Positions 47,389 to 56,888 of a DNA stretch of 64,000 nucleotides are shown one piece after another; the first letter of the stretch is position 1, and each line of letters starts with the position of its first letter. Location of the stretch: positions 1 to 64,000 of the forward strand of contig NZ_JACOFZ010000001.1 in assembly GCF_014284155.1 (NCBI RefSeq), in the 5' to 3' direction. Origin of the DNA: Affinundibacterium nitidum. GTDB taxonomy: Bacteria; Pseudomonadota; Gammaproteobacteria; Burkholderiales; Burkholderiaceae_D. The notes under the pieces are model-generated. The model did no database searches and was not told the DNA's origin. It was given only the letters and a program-made list of their open reading frames with translations. A program made the position numbers and the translations under genes.

Positions 47389-48833
47389 TAGATAAATCCT
47401 AGATTTCGATTAGTGAAGTTGTTTATGTTGGGGAAAACATCACTGATCTGAGTTGGTGTTAGTCCAAACCAAGTTGCGAGCGTCGCTCCATATTGATCGA
47501 CCGAAAACTGCGGTAGGAGGCTACCTGAACCAACGTCTTCTGCATGCTTTAGTCCAGTGACAGGAAAATTCCCATAGATGTTTCCACCTTTGACCGCACC
47601 ACCCACAATGAAATGGTGTGACCCCCAGCCATGATCGGTGCCATCACCATTGCTAGTGAAGGTGCGCCCGAAATCCGATGCGGTAAAAAGGGTCACCTGA
47701 TTGCGTAAATTTGTCCCCATCAGATTTCCCATTACACTATCAAAATAATTGATTGCGTGCGACAGCTTCGCAAGTAAATCCGCTTGTGCAGTTTTTTGGA
47801 AGTCATGCGTGTCAAAGCCGCCCATACTGACGAAAAATACTTGGCGTTTTGCGCCTAAGGCACTGCGACCTGCAATTATCCGAGCAACAGTTTGCAATTG
47901 CGTCGCAAGCGAATTGTTTGCTAACGCTCCCGTATTTGGATTGGTATATTGACTCGGATTTGGAACGCCGGTAGCTCCTGCTGGTGCCATCGAAGGCCCC
48001 AACAAAGCCTGAGCATTGATTGAGCGGCTAGTCACGGCGGCATGCTCTTTTTGGAAATAGTTCGCAGTGTCACCAGTGACAATCGAACGCAGTGTACTGC
48101 CAGCTGTCGACGAACCAAATAAAGTGCCCGAAAGACCGTTGATTGGAGTTGCACCCGATCCACTGACTTGGTATTGAATGATGTTCCGTCCCGACAGAAA
48201 AACTGCATTGCCCGAGGCTGAAATTGCGGTAAAAATTGGATTGCTATTGTTGGCGGCTAAAAGATCACCCATGCGACCGCCCCACCCGTAAGCGGCACCT
48301 TCCGGCGCGTAGGCTTGCCATAAACTTTGCTGATCATTGTGTGAAAAAAGTTTTGGTGGCAGTGGTACTGTCGCTTTTTGGTACTGCGTTAATGTCGTTG
48401 GGACGATGAGGGGGCCGACATTGCTGATGATCGCCGCTCTGCCACTATCGAATAGTGTTTTGAGCTCAGGCATATTGGGGTGTAGCGCAAATGTTCGGCC
48501 ATTTTGTACTGTACTGGGTGTTATTGGTAATACACCGCCTGTTGCGCCCAAGCCTGGCAGAGCGATTGATCCCGCTTCAGCAGTCGTTCGAACTGTTGTG
48601 TATTGAGTCCACGAAGTACTGTCAGTCGCCAGTACAGTATTTGCATGGTCGTTCGCCCCGTAGAGGAAAAGGCAGACAATTGCCTTGTAGTCGCTTACCG
48701 CTCCTTGGGCAGCTGCACTTCCCATAGTGGCGAGATTGAGTGCGAACGGCGTTGCGGCACCCAGTGCACTGGCGGAGCCTAAAAGACTACCTAATCGCAA
48801 AAATTCACGGCGTGATGCATTTAATTTGCTCAT
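47388..48833 (-). CDS. Tat-exported DUF1501 family protein
   Basis: A 481-residue protein beginning with a twin-arginine signal (SRREFLRLGSLLG, then a hydrophobic Ala-rich stretch). The body shows DUF1501 features such as the GANDHANTVL loop, GGFDTHDFQK and SDFGRTFTSNGDGTDHGWGSHHF, a family I place in the alkaline-phosphatase-like superfamily. Function is unknown. A GGAG lies just upstream of the paired ATGs at 48836 and 48833. It sits directly after the DUF1800 gene, a pairing seen widely in bacteria. Confidence 0.92.
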   Translation of the reverse strand: MSKLNASRREFLRLGSLLGSASALGAATPFALNLATMGSAAAQGAVSDYKAIVCLFLYGANDHANTVLATDSTSWTQYTTVRTTAEAGSIALPGLGATGGVLPITPSTVQNGRTFALHPNMPELKTLFDSGRAAIISNVGPLIVPTTLTQYQKATVPLPPKLFSHNDQQSLWQAYAPEGAAYGWGGRMGDLLAANNSNPIFTAISASGNAVFLSGRNIIQYQVSGSGATPINGLSGTLFGSSTAGSTLRSIVTGDTANYFQKEHAAVTSRSINAQALLGPSMAPAGATGVPNPSQYTNPNTGALANNSLATQLQTVARIIAGRSALGAKRQVFFVSMGGFDTHDFQKTAQADLLAKLSHAINYFDSVMGNLMGTNLRNQVTLFTASDFGRTFTSNGDGTDHGWGSHHFIVGGAVKGGNIYGNFPVTGLKHAEDVGSGSLLPQFSVDQYGATLATWFGLTPTQISDVFPNINNFTNRNLGFI

Positions 48834-48843
48834 CATGATCTCC

Positions 48844-51315
48844 TTATTTTTGTACCAGATATTCTGGAGATGCCATCGTTAGGTAGATTGCCATGTACAC
48901 ACGATTCTTCTTGGCGTTATCGATGTTGGTGGTATTTGTGGCTGGGATTGTGATTGAATTAACCGCACCGACAATTTGATTGCGCAAGGTTGAACTCATT
49001 TGATTAGCCATCAAAAGCAAATTGACCTGATCAACCAATTGATCTGGGGTGGTGGAAAGGGCGATCAGATTTGTGTAATCAGCTTTGACGTCGCGAGAAC
49101 TGCCAACGCCATTCGGAATAATGTCACGCATGAAGTTGAGATAGCCTACAACGGAAGGTTCCGCCACGATTTGCATTTCGGGTGCGACCAGTTTGGCATT
49201 GGCAATTTCTGAGTTAGGCGGTACGTAACCAGGTCGATAGAAATTAAAAACGGTTGGCGAACGCATAGGTGATTGTGCGAGGCTTGTTAAGGGGTCATCT
49301 AGACTAGTTAACTTAAAAAATGTCGACGTGGATTTGGCACCAAAGGCGCGCATCCAATTGGCGAGTCGGATGACTGGTTCACGTAGTTTTCCCGTACCTG
49401 CATTGGCGAGCTTCGGTTCGTTTCTAGCTTCAGTATCCGTCAAGATAGCTTTAAAGACGGCTCGCATATCGCCACGAATTCCTTTGCCGTTGTCATTAAA
49501 TGCGGCAGCTACGCGAGCCACGTATTGGGGACTCGGATTGCTGGTAACCATGCGTTGAATCAATTGTTTTCCAATAAATGGCCCAACATTCGGATGATTA
49601 AATAAGGTATCCAAAGCTACTTTAAGGCTAGCCTCTGGGTTTGCAGGGGATTGCGCTGAAATGGTCACACCTAAAAACTTCTTCTCAGATGTCGAATGGT
49701 AAGCCGGATAGCTTTGCATTGGCAACACATCACGATTGACGTCAGCATTGCCACCAAAGAAGCGAGTATTGGATTTGTCGGGACCAGCCCAGCTCCAACC
49801 GGTAAATACTTTGGCTAGCCCTTGAATGTCAGCGCTACTATAAGTTTCAACTGGCTTGCCGTTGACGATAACTTGACTACCATCTGGATTGAGTTGATAT
49901 AAACCAATTGTGAATAATTGCATGACTTCGCGAGCATAATTTTCGTCGGGTACCCGTGTGCCAGATTCTTTTTGGTTGCGCATCGAGGTGAGATATATAC
50001 CCATCATCGGGTGTAAACTGACGTTTTCTAATAAGGTTCTAAAATTTCCAAAAGCGCCGGTCGCTAGCGTGTCATAGTAGGATGCAACTCCACGTGGATA
50101 ATTGGCGACTCCACTGTCTTGAAAAGAAATGACAAAGATTTCAGATAGCGCGAATGTCGCTCGCTGCCTTAACTGATCTTCACCTGTTGCTGCTTGCTGC
50201 CAAAATGATTCGAAAAAATTATTCTGGCTTAAACCAGAAATGCCGTTGAGCATGCCAGCTGCCGTCGTATCCATATAGGCCTTGTGCGAGCTTTGGTTTT
50301 TCGTAAATTGAGCATCAATCCAATTGGAGATGCCAGTGGACATCAAGAGATTGACGTCGTTGCTTGTTGCACCAAAGCTTGCTTGCCCCAAGAAGCGTGA
50401 TGCTTGTCCAATTGTTGGGAGGTCTTTCGTATTAGGTGCGGTACCAATGAGCGAGCTGATGAGCCCATTGGCAACCGTAGTATCGAGTGGGGTGACTGTT
50501 GCTGCAATCGCCATTCCTTTTGAAATAGAGTCTGTCTCGCTGACATAACTTAGTCCTTGAGTAACAGCAAATTCGCGAGAAACGAGGTTTTTATTGTCCA
50601 AAAGTTTCGCCACCCAACCATAGGTAGGATCACCGTTGAACGTGTGCGCGGCACCCAGCATTTTATGAATCAAGGTTCCTCGGGTTTCCGTTCCGTTTGC
50701 TAGGGCGTTAGTCCAATAATCAAGCCCTTCTTTATCTGGTGTTGGGCGACCTAGGACGTTTTTATATACGATGGTGACAAAGTCAGCATTGCTCATGCTT
50801 GAGCTGTAGCCTGTTTGCGTCGAATAGATAAGTGCAGCAGCGTAGAAAGACTCACCAATCTTATCGATGCTGACACCCGCTTTAAATTGATCGATCCAGT
50901 AGGCTAGTCCATTCGCATCAGGCACCCGATTAAAGTAAGCAATATAGAGCTCGATGATAGAGTTAAGATCGCTGCTACTAATTAAATTTGCTTTGCTTGA
51001 AATCTCTAAATTGATTGAGACGTCATTAAAGATTAGGGACTTGATGTTTGCACTGACAATCGTTGTGCCGTCACTACCTACTTTGTCTGCTACGCTTAAA
51101 CCCGAGGGGGTGCTAGAGACTGTATAGTTTGATCGTAGGCCATTGAATACAATGCTTGACGCACCAACTGTAGGTGGTCCTGAATACGCCACTTTCGCTT
51201 GTGTTTCTGCACTATCGTTCTGTTGACCACAGGCTGTCACAACGCAAAGCAATGCGCAAATGCCGAGGCGCTTCAATGCACGCCAAGATGCTGAAGTAAA
51301 GTATGTCGATCCCAT
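48844..51315 (-). CDS. DUF1800 lipoprotein with DUF4214 domain
   Basis: An 823-residue protein with a lipobox (VVTAC, Cys at residue 29), so it is likely membrane-anchored outside the cytoplasm. Residues about 110-215 carry DUF4214-type repeats (LYIAYFNRVPDANGLAYWIDQF), which occur in surface and secreted proteins. The remainder is DUF1800 (RFLGQASFGAT, NYAREVMQLFTIGLYQLN, VFTGWSW). Neither part has a known enzyme activity. It is the first gene of DUF1800-DUF1501-YciI. Confidence 0.92.
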   Translation of the reverse strand: MGSTYFTSASWRALKRLGICALLCVVTACGQQNDSAETQAKVAYSGPPTVGASSIVFNGLRSNYTVSSTPSGLSVADKVGSDGTTIVSANIKSLIFNDVSINLEISSKANLISSSDLNSIIELYIAYFNRVPDANGLAYWIDQFKAGVSIDKIGESFYAAALIYSTQTGYSSSMSNADFVTIVYKNVLGRPTPDKEGLDYWTNALANGTETRGTLIHKMLGAAHTFNGDPTYGWVAKLLDNKNLVSREFAVTQGLSYVSETDSISKGMAIAATVTPLDTTVANGLISSLIGTAPNTKDLPTIGQASRFLGQASFGATSNDVNLLMSTGISNWIDAQFTKNQSSHKAYMDTTAAGMLNGISGLSQNNFFESFWQQAATGEDQLRQRATFALSEIFVISFQDSGVANYPRGVASYYDTLATGAFGNFRTLLENVSLHPMMGIYLTSMRNQKESGTRVPDENYAREVMQLFTIGLYQLNPDGSQVIVNGKPVETYSSADIQGLAKVFTGWSWAGPDKSNTRFFGGNADVNRDVLPMQSYPAYHSTSEKKFLGVTISAQSPANPEASLKVALDTLFNHPNVGPFIGKQLIQRMVTSNPSPQYVARVAAAFNDNGKGIRGDMRAVFKAILTDTEARNEPKLANAGTGKLREPVIRLANWMRAFGAKSTSTFFKLTSLDDPLTSLAQSPMRSPTVFNFYRPGYVPPNSEIANAKLVAPEMQIVAEPSVVGYLNFMRDIIPNGVGSSRDVKADYTNLIALSTTPDQLVDQVNLLLMANQMSSTLRNQIVGAVNSITIPATNTTNIDNAKKNRVYMAIYLTMASPEYLVQK

Positions 51316-51362
51316 TAAGCGCTCCTTTGCTATTTGCTCAAACTGTAGAGCACTATGACAAG

Positions 51363-52331
51363 TTATTCGGTCTCAGCCAAAGTTTGGTGAACGAACGAAG
51401 ATAAAATTAATTTTGACTGCGTTGGCATATCAACGAACTCAAAGCCATAACGAAACTCACCTTCATTCTCTGTTTCAACGATCGAACGAACAATGATAGG
51501 AAGCGTCAAATAGGCATCTTCCCCAGCCGTGGTGACTTTGAATTTAATGACACCACTATCGTTTTTTTTACCGATCTGCCGTTTGATAATTCCTGAAGTA
51601 CCACCCATACTAATGTCACTCAATGTTGCTGCCGCCGTTTGTTCGGGTTCTCCTGCTGTGACCGAAGCGATAATTTTTACGCTGGCGCGTGAGTTTTGGC
51701 GAATTGCGGTGCATCGCACTATTTTGGGATAGGAGAGGTGCAAATAAGCATGTGGTGTGTAAACCGACTTTAAAGCTGACGCAGTAAATGCATAGGCTTT
51801 TTTTCCGGGGAATGCCCTCACAATGAAGGTTTGACCGTCACGGATGATGGCACCACGCCCATCGATGCGAGGCGCTGTTACTAAGATGGATTGATTCTTG
51901 ACGTAACCAATCAATTTGACTGTGTAACGAACCGCAGCATTGTCGTGCACCTGGAGGAAAAACGTTTCGCCAACATGCCATCGCACGCTGTCGAGATCTA
52001 GCATGACGGATTCTTTGTTCAAATCCGTCGTATTTGTGCTTGCAGGTGCGATGATAGGGTCGAGCGCAACGTTTACTTTTGGTGCGGGCTGCGAGAATGT
52101 GCTCGCTTGTGTCGCCACTGGTAGCGGTGTTTGATCATTCGCAACGGGATCTCCAAGAGAGTCTTCGAAATACCCATCTTCGATGACTAAATTGAATTCA
52201 TCTTGGTCTGTGATGACCGTCCCCGCCTCATGTAGGGTGTTGCCCCAGGCATCAAAAACTGCCCATGGTAGTGGTTTGCCAAGAGCGATCTGTTCTTTAT
52301 CTATGGGTGTGAGGGCACCGAGCTGGCTCAT
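51363..52331 (-). CDS. PilZ domain protein (YcgR-like, cyclic-di-GMP binding)
   Basis: A 322-residue cytoplasmic protein. Residues about 100-200 form a YcgR_N-like domain (VGETFFLQVHD), and residues about 215-315 a PilZ domain with both cyclic-di-GMP motifs: RQNSR (R-x3-R) and SDISMGG (D-x-S-x2-G). It probably responds to cyclic-di-GMP and could slow motility or control secretion. I use ATG 52331; the 66 codons upstream lack protein character. No flagellar gene is nearby. Confidence 0.87.
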   Translation of the reverse strand: MSQLGALTPIDKEQIALGKPLPWAVFDAWGNTLHEAGTVITDQDEFNLVIEDGYFEDSLGDPVANDQTPLPVATQASTFSQPAPKVNVALDPIIAPASTNTTDLNKESVMLDLDSVRWHVGETFFLQVHDNAAVRYTVKLIGYVKNQSILVTAPRIDGRGAIIRDGQTFIVRAFPGKKAYAFTASALKSVYTPHAYLHLSYPKIVRCTAIRQNSRASVKIIASVTAGEPEQTAAATLSDISMGGTSGIIKRQIGKKNDSGVIKFKVTTAGEDAYLTLPIIVRSIVETENEGEFRYGFEFVDMPTQSKLILSSFVHQTLAETE

Positions 52332-52396
52332 GTTGATTTTCTTAGTGAGTTGAGAACGGAGCTTATTGTATATCGGAAACTGTGTTGTTGAAGGGG

Positions 52397-52432
52397 TAAA
52401 AAAAGCCGTAGACTCGCGCCTACAGCTTTTTG
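52397..52432 (-). terminator. Terminator of the decarboxylase gene
   Basis: On the minus strand AAAAAGCTGTAGGCG pairs with the CTACGGCTTTTTTT side, with a T tract following. It lies about 40 bases after the decarboxylase stop codon. Confidence 0.85.
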
Positions 52433-52470
52433 TTGGAATTACAGCAAATTTTGACCCGAAAACGATCGCT

Positions 52471-54741
52471 TTAAGCGGCGTTTTCCCCATCTTGTCTGAC
52501 GCAGTCAACAAAGTAGCCAATCTTGCCATTTACTTCTGCTTTCACCAAACCGTGGCAATCTGTCTCGAAGCCAGGGAATTGCTCATTGAAGGCACGAACA
52601 AATTTCAAATAGTCGACGATCGTTTTGTTGAAACGTTCACCAGGGATTAACAGTGGAATACCTGGTGGATATGGCGTCAACAAGATCGCTGTAACACGAC
52701 CCTCGAGATCATCAATCGAAACACGCTCTATCTCGCGGTGCGCCATCATCGCAAATGCATCAGATGGCTTCATCGCTGGTTGCATATCAGACAAATACAT
52801 CTCTGTCGTTAATCGCGCAACGTCATGAGATTTATATACCTCATGGATGCGTTGGCAAAGGTCGCGCAGACCAGCGCCTTCATAACGCGGATTAGCGGCG
52901 GCAAACTCCGGTAGGATCCGCCACATTGGTTGATTTTTATCGTAGTCATCTTTGAACTGCTGCAAGGCAGTCAATAATGTATTCCAACGACCTTTGGTAA
53001 TGCCGATGGTGAACATGATAAAGAACGAATACAGACCGCACTTCTCAATGATGACGCCGTGTTCAGCTAAGTACTTGGTAACAATTGAAGCAGGGATGCC
53101 AGTTTCGCCAAACTTACCTTCGAGAGAGAGCCCAGGTGTGACGATAGTTGCCTTGATTGGATCGAGCATATTAAAGCCCGGTGCCAATTTGCCAAAACCA
53201 TGCCAATCATCTTCAGCATGAATCATCCAATCATCTTGCGTGCCAACACCATCTTCGGATAAGTGGTCAGGGCCCCATACTTGGAACCACCAGTCTTGAC
53301 CCCATTCTTGGTCGACCTTGCGCATTGCACGACGGAAGTCGAGTGCTTCCAGAATGGACTCTTCTACCAATGCAGTACCACCAGGAGCTTCCATCATGGC
53401 CGCTGCGATATCGCATGAAGCGATAATCGAATATTGAGGTGATGTCGACGTATGCATCAAGTAAGCTTCGTTGAAGCTGTCCTTGTCGAGCTTCACTGTC
53501 TCAGATTCGCGTACCAAAATCTGTGAGGCTTGTGAAATACCCGCCAACAGTTTGTGCGTTGACTGAGTGGAGAAAATCATTGATTTCTTTGCACGTGGGC
53601 GTTCTTTGCCGATCGCATGCATGTCTTGGTAGAAGTTATGGAAGGTCGCGTGCGGTAACCAAGCTTCGTCAAAGTGCAAAGTATCGATCTCGCCGTCGAG
53701 CATCTCTTTGAGAGTTTCAACGTTATACAACACACCGTCATAAGTCGATTGAGTAATCGTCAAAATGCGCGGTTTTTTATTCTTTGCCATGCGTGCGAAC
53801 GGATTCGCTTCGATCTTTTTCATAATGCTTTCCATGGAGAACTCTTCCAATGGAATTGGGCCGATAATACCGAGGTGATTACGGGTAGGCATCAGGAAAA
53901 CAGGGATGGCACCACACATGATGATGGAGTGCAAAATTGATTTGTGACAGTTACGGTCAACGACGACGATATCTCCTGGCGCAACGGTAGAGTGCCATAC
54001 CATCTTGTTAGAGGTTGAAGTGCCGTTAGTCACGAAGTAGCAATGATCCGCGTTGAAGATACGTGCAGCATTGCGCTCAGACGCGGCAACTGGGCCAGTA
54101 TGATCTAATAACTGACCGAGCTCTTCAACCGCATTGCAAACGTCTGCACGCAACATGTTCTCGCCAAAAAACTGGTGGAACATTTGACCGATAGGCGATT
54201 TCAAGAAAGCGACGCCACCCGAGTGTCCAGGACAGTGCCAAGAGTAGGAGCCGTCATTCGCATAGTGGACCAAGGCTCGAAAGAAGGGCGGCGCTAAGCC
54301 GTCAAGGTAGGACTTGGCTTCGCGAATAATATGGCGGGCCACGAATTCGGGCGTGTCTTCGAACATATGAATGAAGCCATGCAATTCACGCAAAATATCG
54401 TTTGGAATGTGGCGTGATGTGCGTGTTTCACCATACAGATAAATTGGAATATCTGCATTTTTATAGCGAATCTCTTCGACGAAAGCACGCAATGGCTTTA
54501 ATGCCAAATCACTTTCTTCATCTGTGCCTTCACCGAACTCTTCATCGTCAATGGAGAGAATAAATGCCGAAGCACGTGACTGTTGTTGCGCGAACTGAGA
54601 AAGGTCACCATAGCTAGTAACGCCCAGCACTTCCATGCCTTCTTTTTCCATTGCATCGGCCAAGGCACGAATGCCCAAACCGGAGGTGTTTTCAGAACGG
54701 AAGTCTTCGTCAATGATGACGATGGGGAAGCGGAATTTCAT
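52471..54741 (-). CDS. Biodegradative-type arginine/lysine/ornithine decarboxylase
   Basis: A 756-residue fold-type I PLP decarboxylase with an N-terminal response-regulator-like wing domain (FPIVIIDEDFRSEN), the PLP-binding lysine 397 in STQSTHKLLAG, HCPGHSGG near the active site and a C-terminal domain (YPPGIPLLIPGE). The length and pattern are closest to AdiA-type arginine decarboxylases, but lysine decarboxylase cannot be excluded. No amino acid antiporter lies alongside, so it may serve polyamine synthesis rather than acid resistance. Confidence 0.93.
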   Translation of the reverse strand: MKFRFPIVIIDEDFRSENTSGLGIRALADAMEKEGMEVLGVTSYGDLSQFAQQQSRASAFILSIDDEEFGEGTDEESDLALKPLRAFVEEIRYKNADIPIYLYGETRTSRHIPNDILRELHGFIHMFEDTPEFVARHIIREAKSYLDGLAPPFFRALVHYANDGSYSWHCPGHSGGVAFLKSPIGQMFHQFFGENMLRADVCNAVEELGQLLDHTGPVAASERNAARIFNADHCYFVTNGTSTSNKMVWHSTVAPGDIVVVDRNCHKSILHSIIMCGAIPVFLMPTRNHLGIIGPIPLEEFSMESIMKKIEANPFARMAKNKKPRILTITQSTYDGVLYNVETLKEMLDGEIDTLHFDEAWLPHATFHNFYQDMHAIGKERPRAKKSMIFSTQSTHKLLAGISQASQILVRESETVKLDKDSFNEAYLMHTSTSPQYSIIASCDIAAAMMEAPGGTALVEESILEALDFRRAMRKVDQEWGQDWWFQVWGPDHLSEDGVGTQDDWMIHAEDDWHGFGKLAPGFNMLDPIKATIVTPGLSLEGKFGETGIPASIVTKYLAEHGVIIEKCGLYSFFIMFTIGITKGRWNTLLTALQQFKDDYDKNQPMWRILPEFAAANPRYEGAGLRDLCQRIHEVYKSHDVARLTTEMYLSDMQPAMKPSDAFAMMAHREIERVSIDDLEGRVTAILLTPYPPGIPLLIPGERFNKTIVDYLKFVRAFNEQFPGFETDCHGLVKAEVNGKIGYFVDCVRQDGENAA

Positions 54742-54964
54742 TTAGGTCTCCAAAAAGCCTGTTACGGGAGACGCCTGGGCCAGTTCGTTAAACCGCTTGC
54801 GCGCCAAAAAAATAAAGATGCGAATTTTCGCAGAAATGCAGGTTCAGATGTCAAAAAAATTGTTGAAATTTGTGCAGAATCGACATTAACACATGATATT
54901 TCACATGGCGGTCACAAAAAAGCCGGTGCGCACTCATTTTTACTGTTTTTAATGCAATATTTTT
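54742..54964. other. Intergenic region between decarboxylase and rarD
   Basis: I see no gene here. It should hold the promoter of the minus-strand decarboxylase gene; no hexamer pair is convincing. Confidence 0.4.
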
Positions 54965-55858
54965 CTACTCAAAGGGCGGACTAACTGGTCTCTGTTGCAA
55001 ACTAGTACGGAGTCCGTCGATTGAGTAAATGATCAAGCCTATCCAAATACCCAAAAATCCAAGCATGCGCTCATGACTAAATTTTTCATTGAATAACAGA
55101 ACACCGATAAGCAGTTGAATTGACGGCGATATGTACTGTAGTAAACCCAATGTCGCCATCGGAATTCGACGGGCGCCGGCTGCAAAAAGTAGTAAGGGAA
55201 TCGCCGTAATCGGACCTGCGGCAACAATCCATACTTGGGTTTGCCAGTTTGCATGGAGAAAAGCATTTTGATCTTGTAGCGCAAGGTAAATGAGATACGA
55301 AAGTGCAAATGGAAACAATAAAAGTGTCTCTAGTGACAATCCTTCTAGCGCACCTAGGCTAGCGGTTTTGCGTAGTAATCCATACATGCCAAATGTGCAC
55401 GCAAGACTCAGCGCTATGTAAGGCAAATGCCCAGCATGGAAGGTGAGCCAGGCGACACCGAGGGCTGCGGATAAGACCGCCAGCCATTGAGTAGGGCGCA
55501 AACGCTCTTTCAACATGATAAATCCGAGGAATACGTTGACCAAGGGCGTCATGAAGTAACCAAGACTGGCATCGATGATACGGTCGTTATTGACGGACCA
55601 AATGTAGATAAACCAGTTGGTTGAAAGTAAAGTTGCACTTGCGGCGAACCCTGCTAGTAACTTCGGTTGTTTCAGGACGTCTCTTAACCATGCCCATTGC
55701 TGACGGACACTCAACACCAAGGCCAGAAAGACCAAAGCCCACACCATACGGTGGAGCAGAATCTCTAACGACGGGATGTCATGGAGAGCCTTGAAATAGA
55801 GAGGGAACAAGCCCCAGACAAGATAACAAGTGGCGGCGTAGAGGATGCCTTTGCGCAT
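54965..55858 (-). CDS. rarD: RarD-like EamA family permease
   Basis: A 297-residue protein with about ten transmembrane helices in two EamA halves. The start MRKGILYAATCYLVWGLFPLYFK and SLGYFMTPLVNVFLGF are typical of RarD. The substrate is unknown; E. coli RarD was named for chloramphenicol sensitivity. Confidence 0.92.
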   Translation of the reverse strand: MRKGILYAATCYLVWGLFPLYFKALHDIPSLEILLHRMVWALVFLALVLSVRQQWAWLRDVLKQPKLLAGFAASATLLSTNWFIYIWSVNNDRIIDASLGYFMTPLVNVFLGFIMLKERLRPTQWLAVLSAALGVAWLTFHAGHLPYIALSLACTFGMYGLLRKTASLGALEGLSLETLLLFPFALSYLIYLALQDQNAFLHANWQTQVWIVAAGPITAIPLLLFAAGARRIPMATLGLLQYISPSIQLLIGVLLFNEKFSHERMLGFLGIWIGLIIYSIDGLRTSLQQRPVSPPFE

Positions 55859-56075
55859 GGGATGAGGACAGCGAACCTGATGGTGATGTGAGTAATTTTG
55901 ACATTATCGCAGTTATTGCTGCTTCATGCTTTGATCTCTTGTTCCCTTATTCCTATGGTGAGTTCAAGTTCATGCAAATTCGATCATGCTATTGAAATGT
56001 GTGTAGATGTACGCATATGCAGGTTCATGGCGGGCAAGCAACTCAGTTCGCAAACTATTTATCTGAGGTCTACCT

Positions 56076-56882
56076 ATGTTCGCTCTTGCGGTTATTGTTA
56101 CATTGCTGGTCTTGTTGTTTGTGGTTTGGCCGCGCATTCGTTTGCGCCAGGTTCTGGCCAAGGCTTTCCCAAGTAATTATGCCAAGATTTTGCGACGCAA
56201 TTTACCGCAGTACCGATATATGCCGACCGATCTTCAGTTACAGCTGAAGAAACGAATTAAGCAGTTCCTTCATGAGAAGACTTTTGTCGGTTGTGATGGA
56301 TTGAATGTAACCGATGAAATGCGCGTTACTATTGCTGGGAAGGCCTGTTTGCTGTTGCTGAACCGTGATGCCGAAGTGTATCCGGATCTCACTCATATTC
56401 TTTTATACCCAGGCGCTTTTGTCGCTCAACGCAGAGAAGTCCAGAGCGGAGGAGTTGTGACTCACACTAATCAAGGTTTAAGTGGGGAGTCATGGAGTGA
56501 CGGACGTGTCGTACTAGGGTGGGACCAAGTTCTTGCCAACGATCTTGATCAGCCACACGGACATGATCTTGTACTTCATGAGTTTGCTCATCAGCTCGAT
56601 AGCCAAACCGGTAGCACAAATGGTGCGCCGCTGCTCAAGAGTGCCGATGCCTACCAGATATGGTCAAAGGTGATGACTCATGAATTTGAACAATTGCAAG
56701 CCGATATGGAGCAAGGCTTTCAAACTATTATCGACCCGTACGGCGCGACTAATCCAGCAGAGTTTTTTGCTGTCACAACGGAGGCCTACTTTCGACGCGC
56801 TGACGCATTGGCTCAATACCATCCGGCACTTTATCAGCAACTTTATACGTTTTATCGGGTTGACCCTAGAGATTGGCGCTAA
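56076..56882 (+). CDS. mtfA: MtfA family zinc peptidase
   Basis: A 268-residue protein with an N-terminal hydrophobic anchor (about residues 2-22) and the M90/MtfA zinc motif HEFAHQLD (H168, E169, H172), plus a downstream glutamate in EFFAVTTEAYF. In E. coli MtfA interacts with the repressor Mlc and affects glucose PTS. The anchor suggests a membrane-bound form here. GAGG lies eight bases before the ATG. Confidence 0.93.
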   Translation: MFALAVIVTLLVLLFVVWPRIRLRQVLAKAFPSNYAKILRRNLPQYRYMPTDLQLQLKKRIKQFLHEKTFVGCDGLNVTDEMRVTIAGKACLLLLNRDAEVYPDLTHILLYPGAFVAQRREVQSGGVVTHTNQGLSGESWSDGRVVLGWDQVLANDLDQPHGHDLVLHEFAHQLDSQTGSTNGAPLLKSADAYQIWSKVMTHEFEQLQADMEQGFQTIIDPYGATNPAEFFAVTTEAYFRRADALAQYHPALYQQLYTFYRVDPRDWR

Positions 56883-56888
56883 GAAGAG

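Noticed and set aside
52332-52529. 66-codon N-terminal extension of the PilZ protein
   Set aside because: The translated extension has no domain character and overlaps the terminator of the neighbouring gene; ATG 52331 is a better start.
54583-54984. 133-codon plus-strand ORF spanning the decarboxylase start
   Set aside because: It is largely antisense to the decarboxylase gene and resembles no protein I know.
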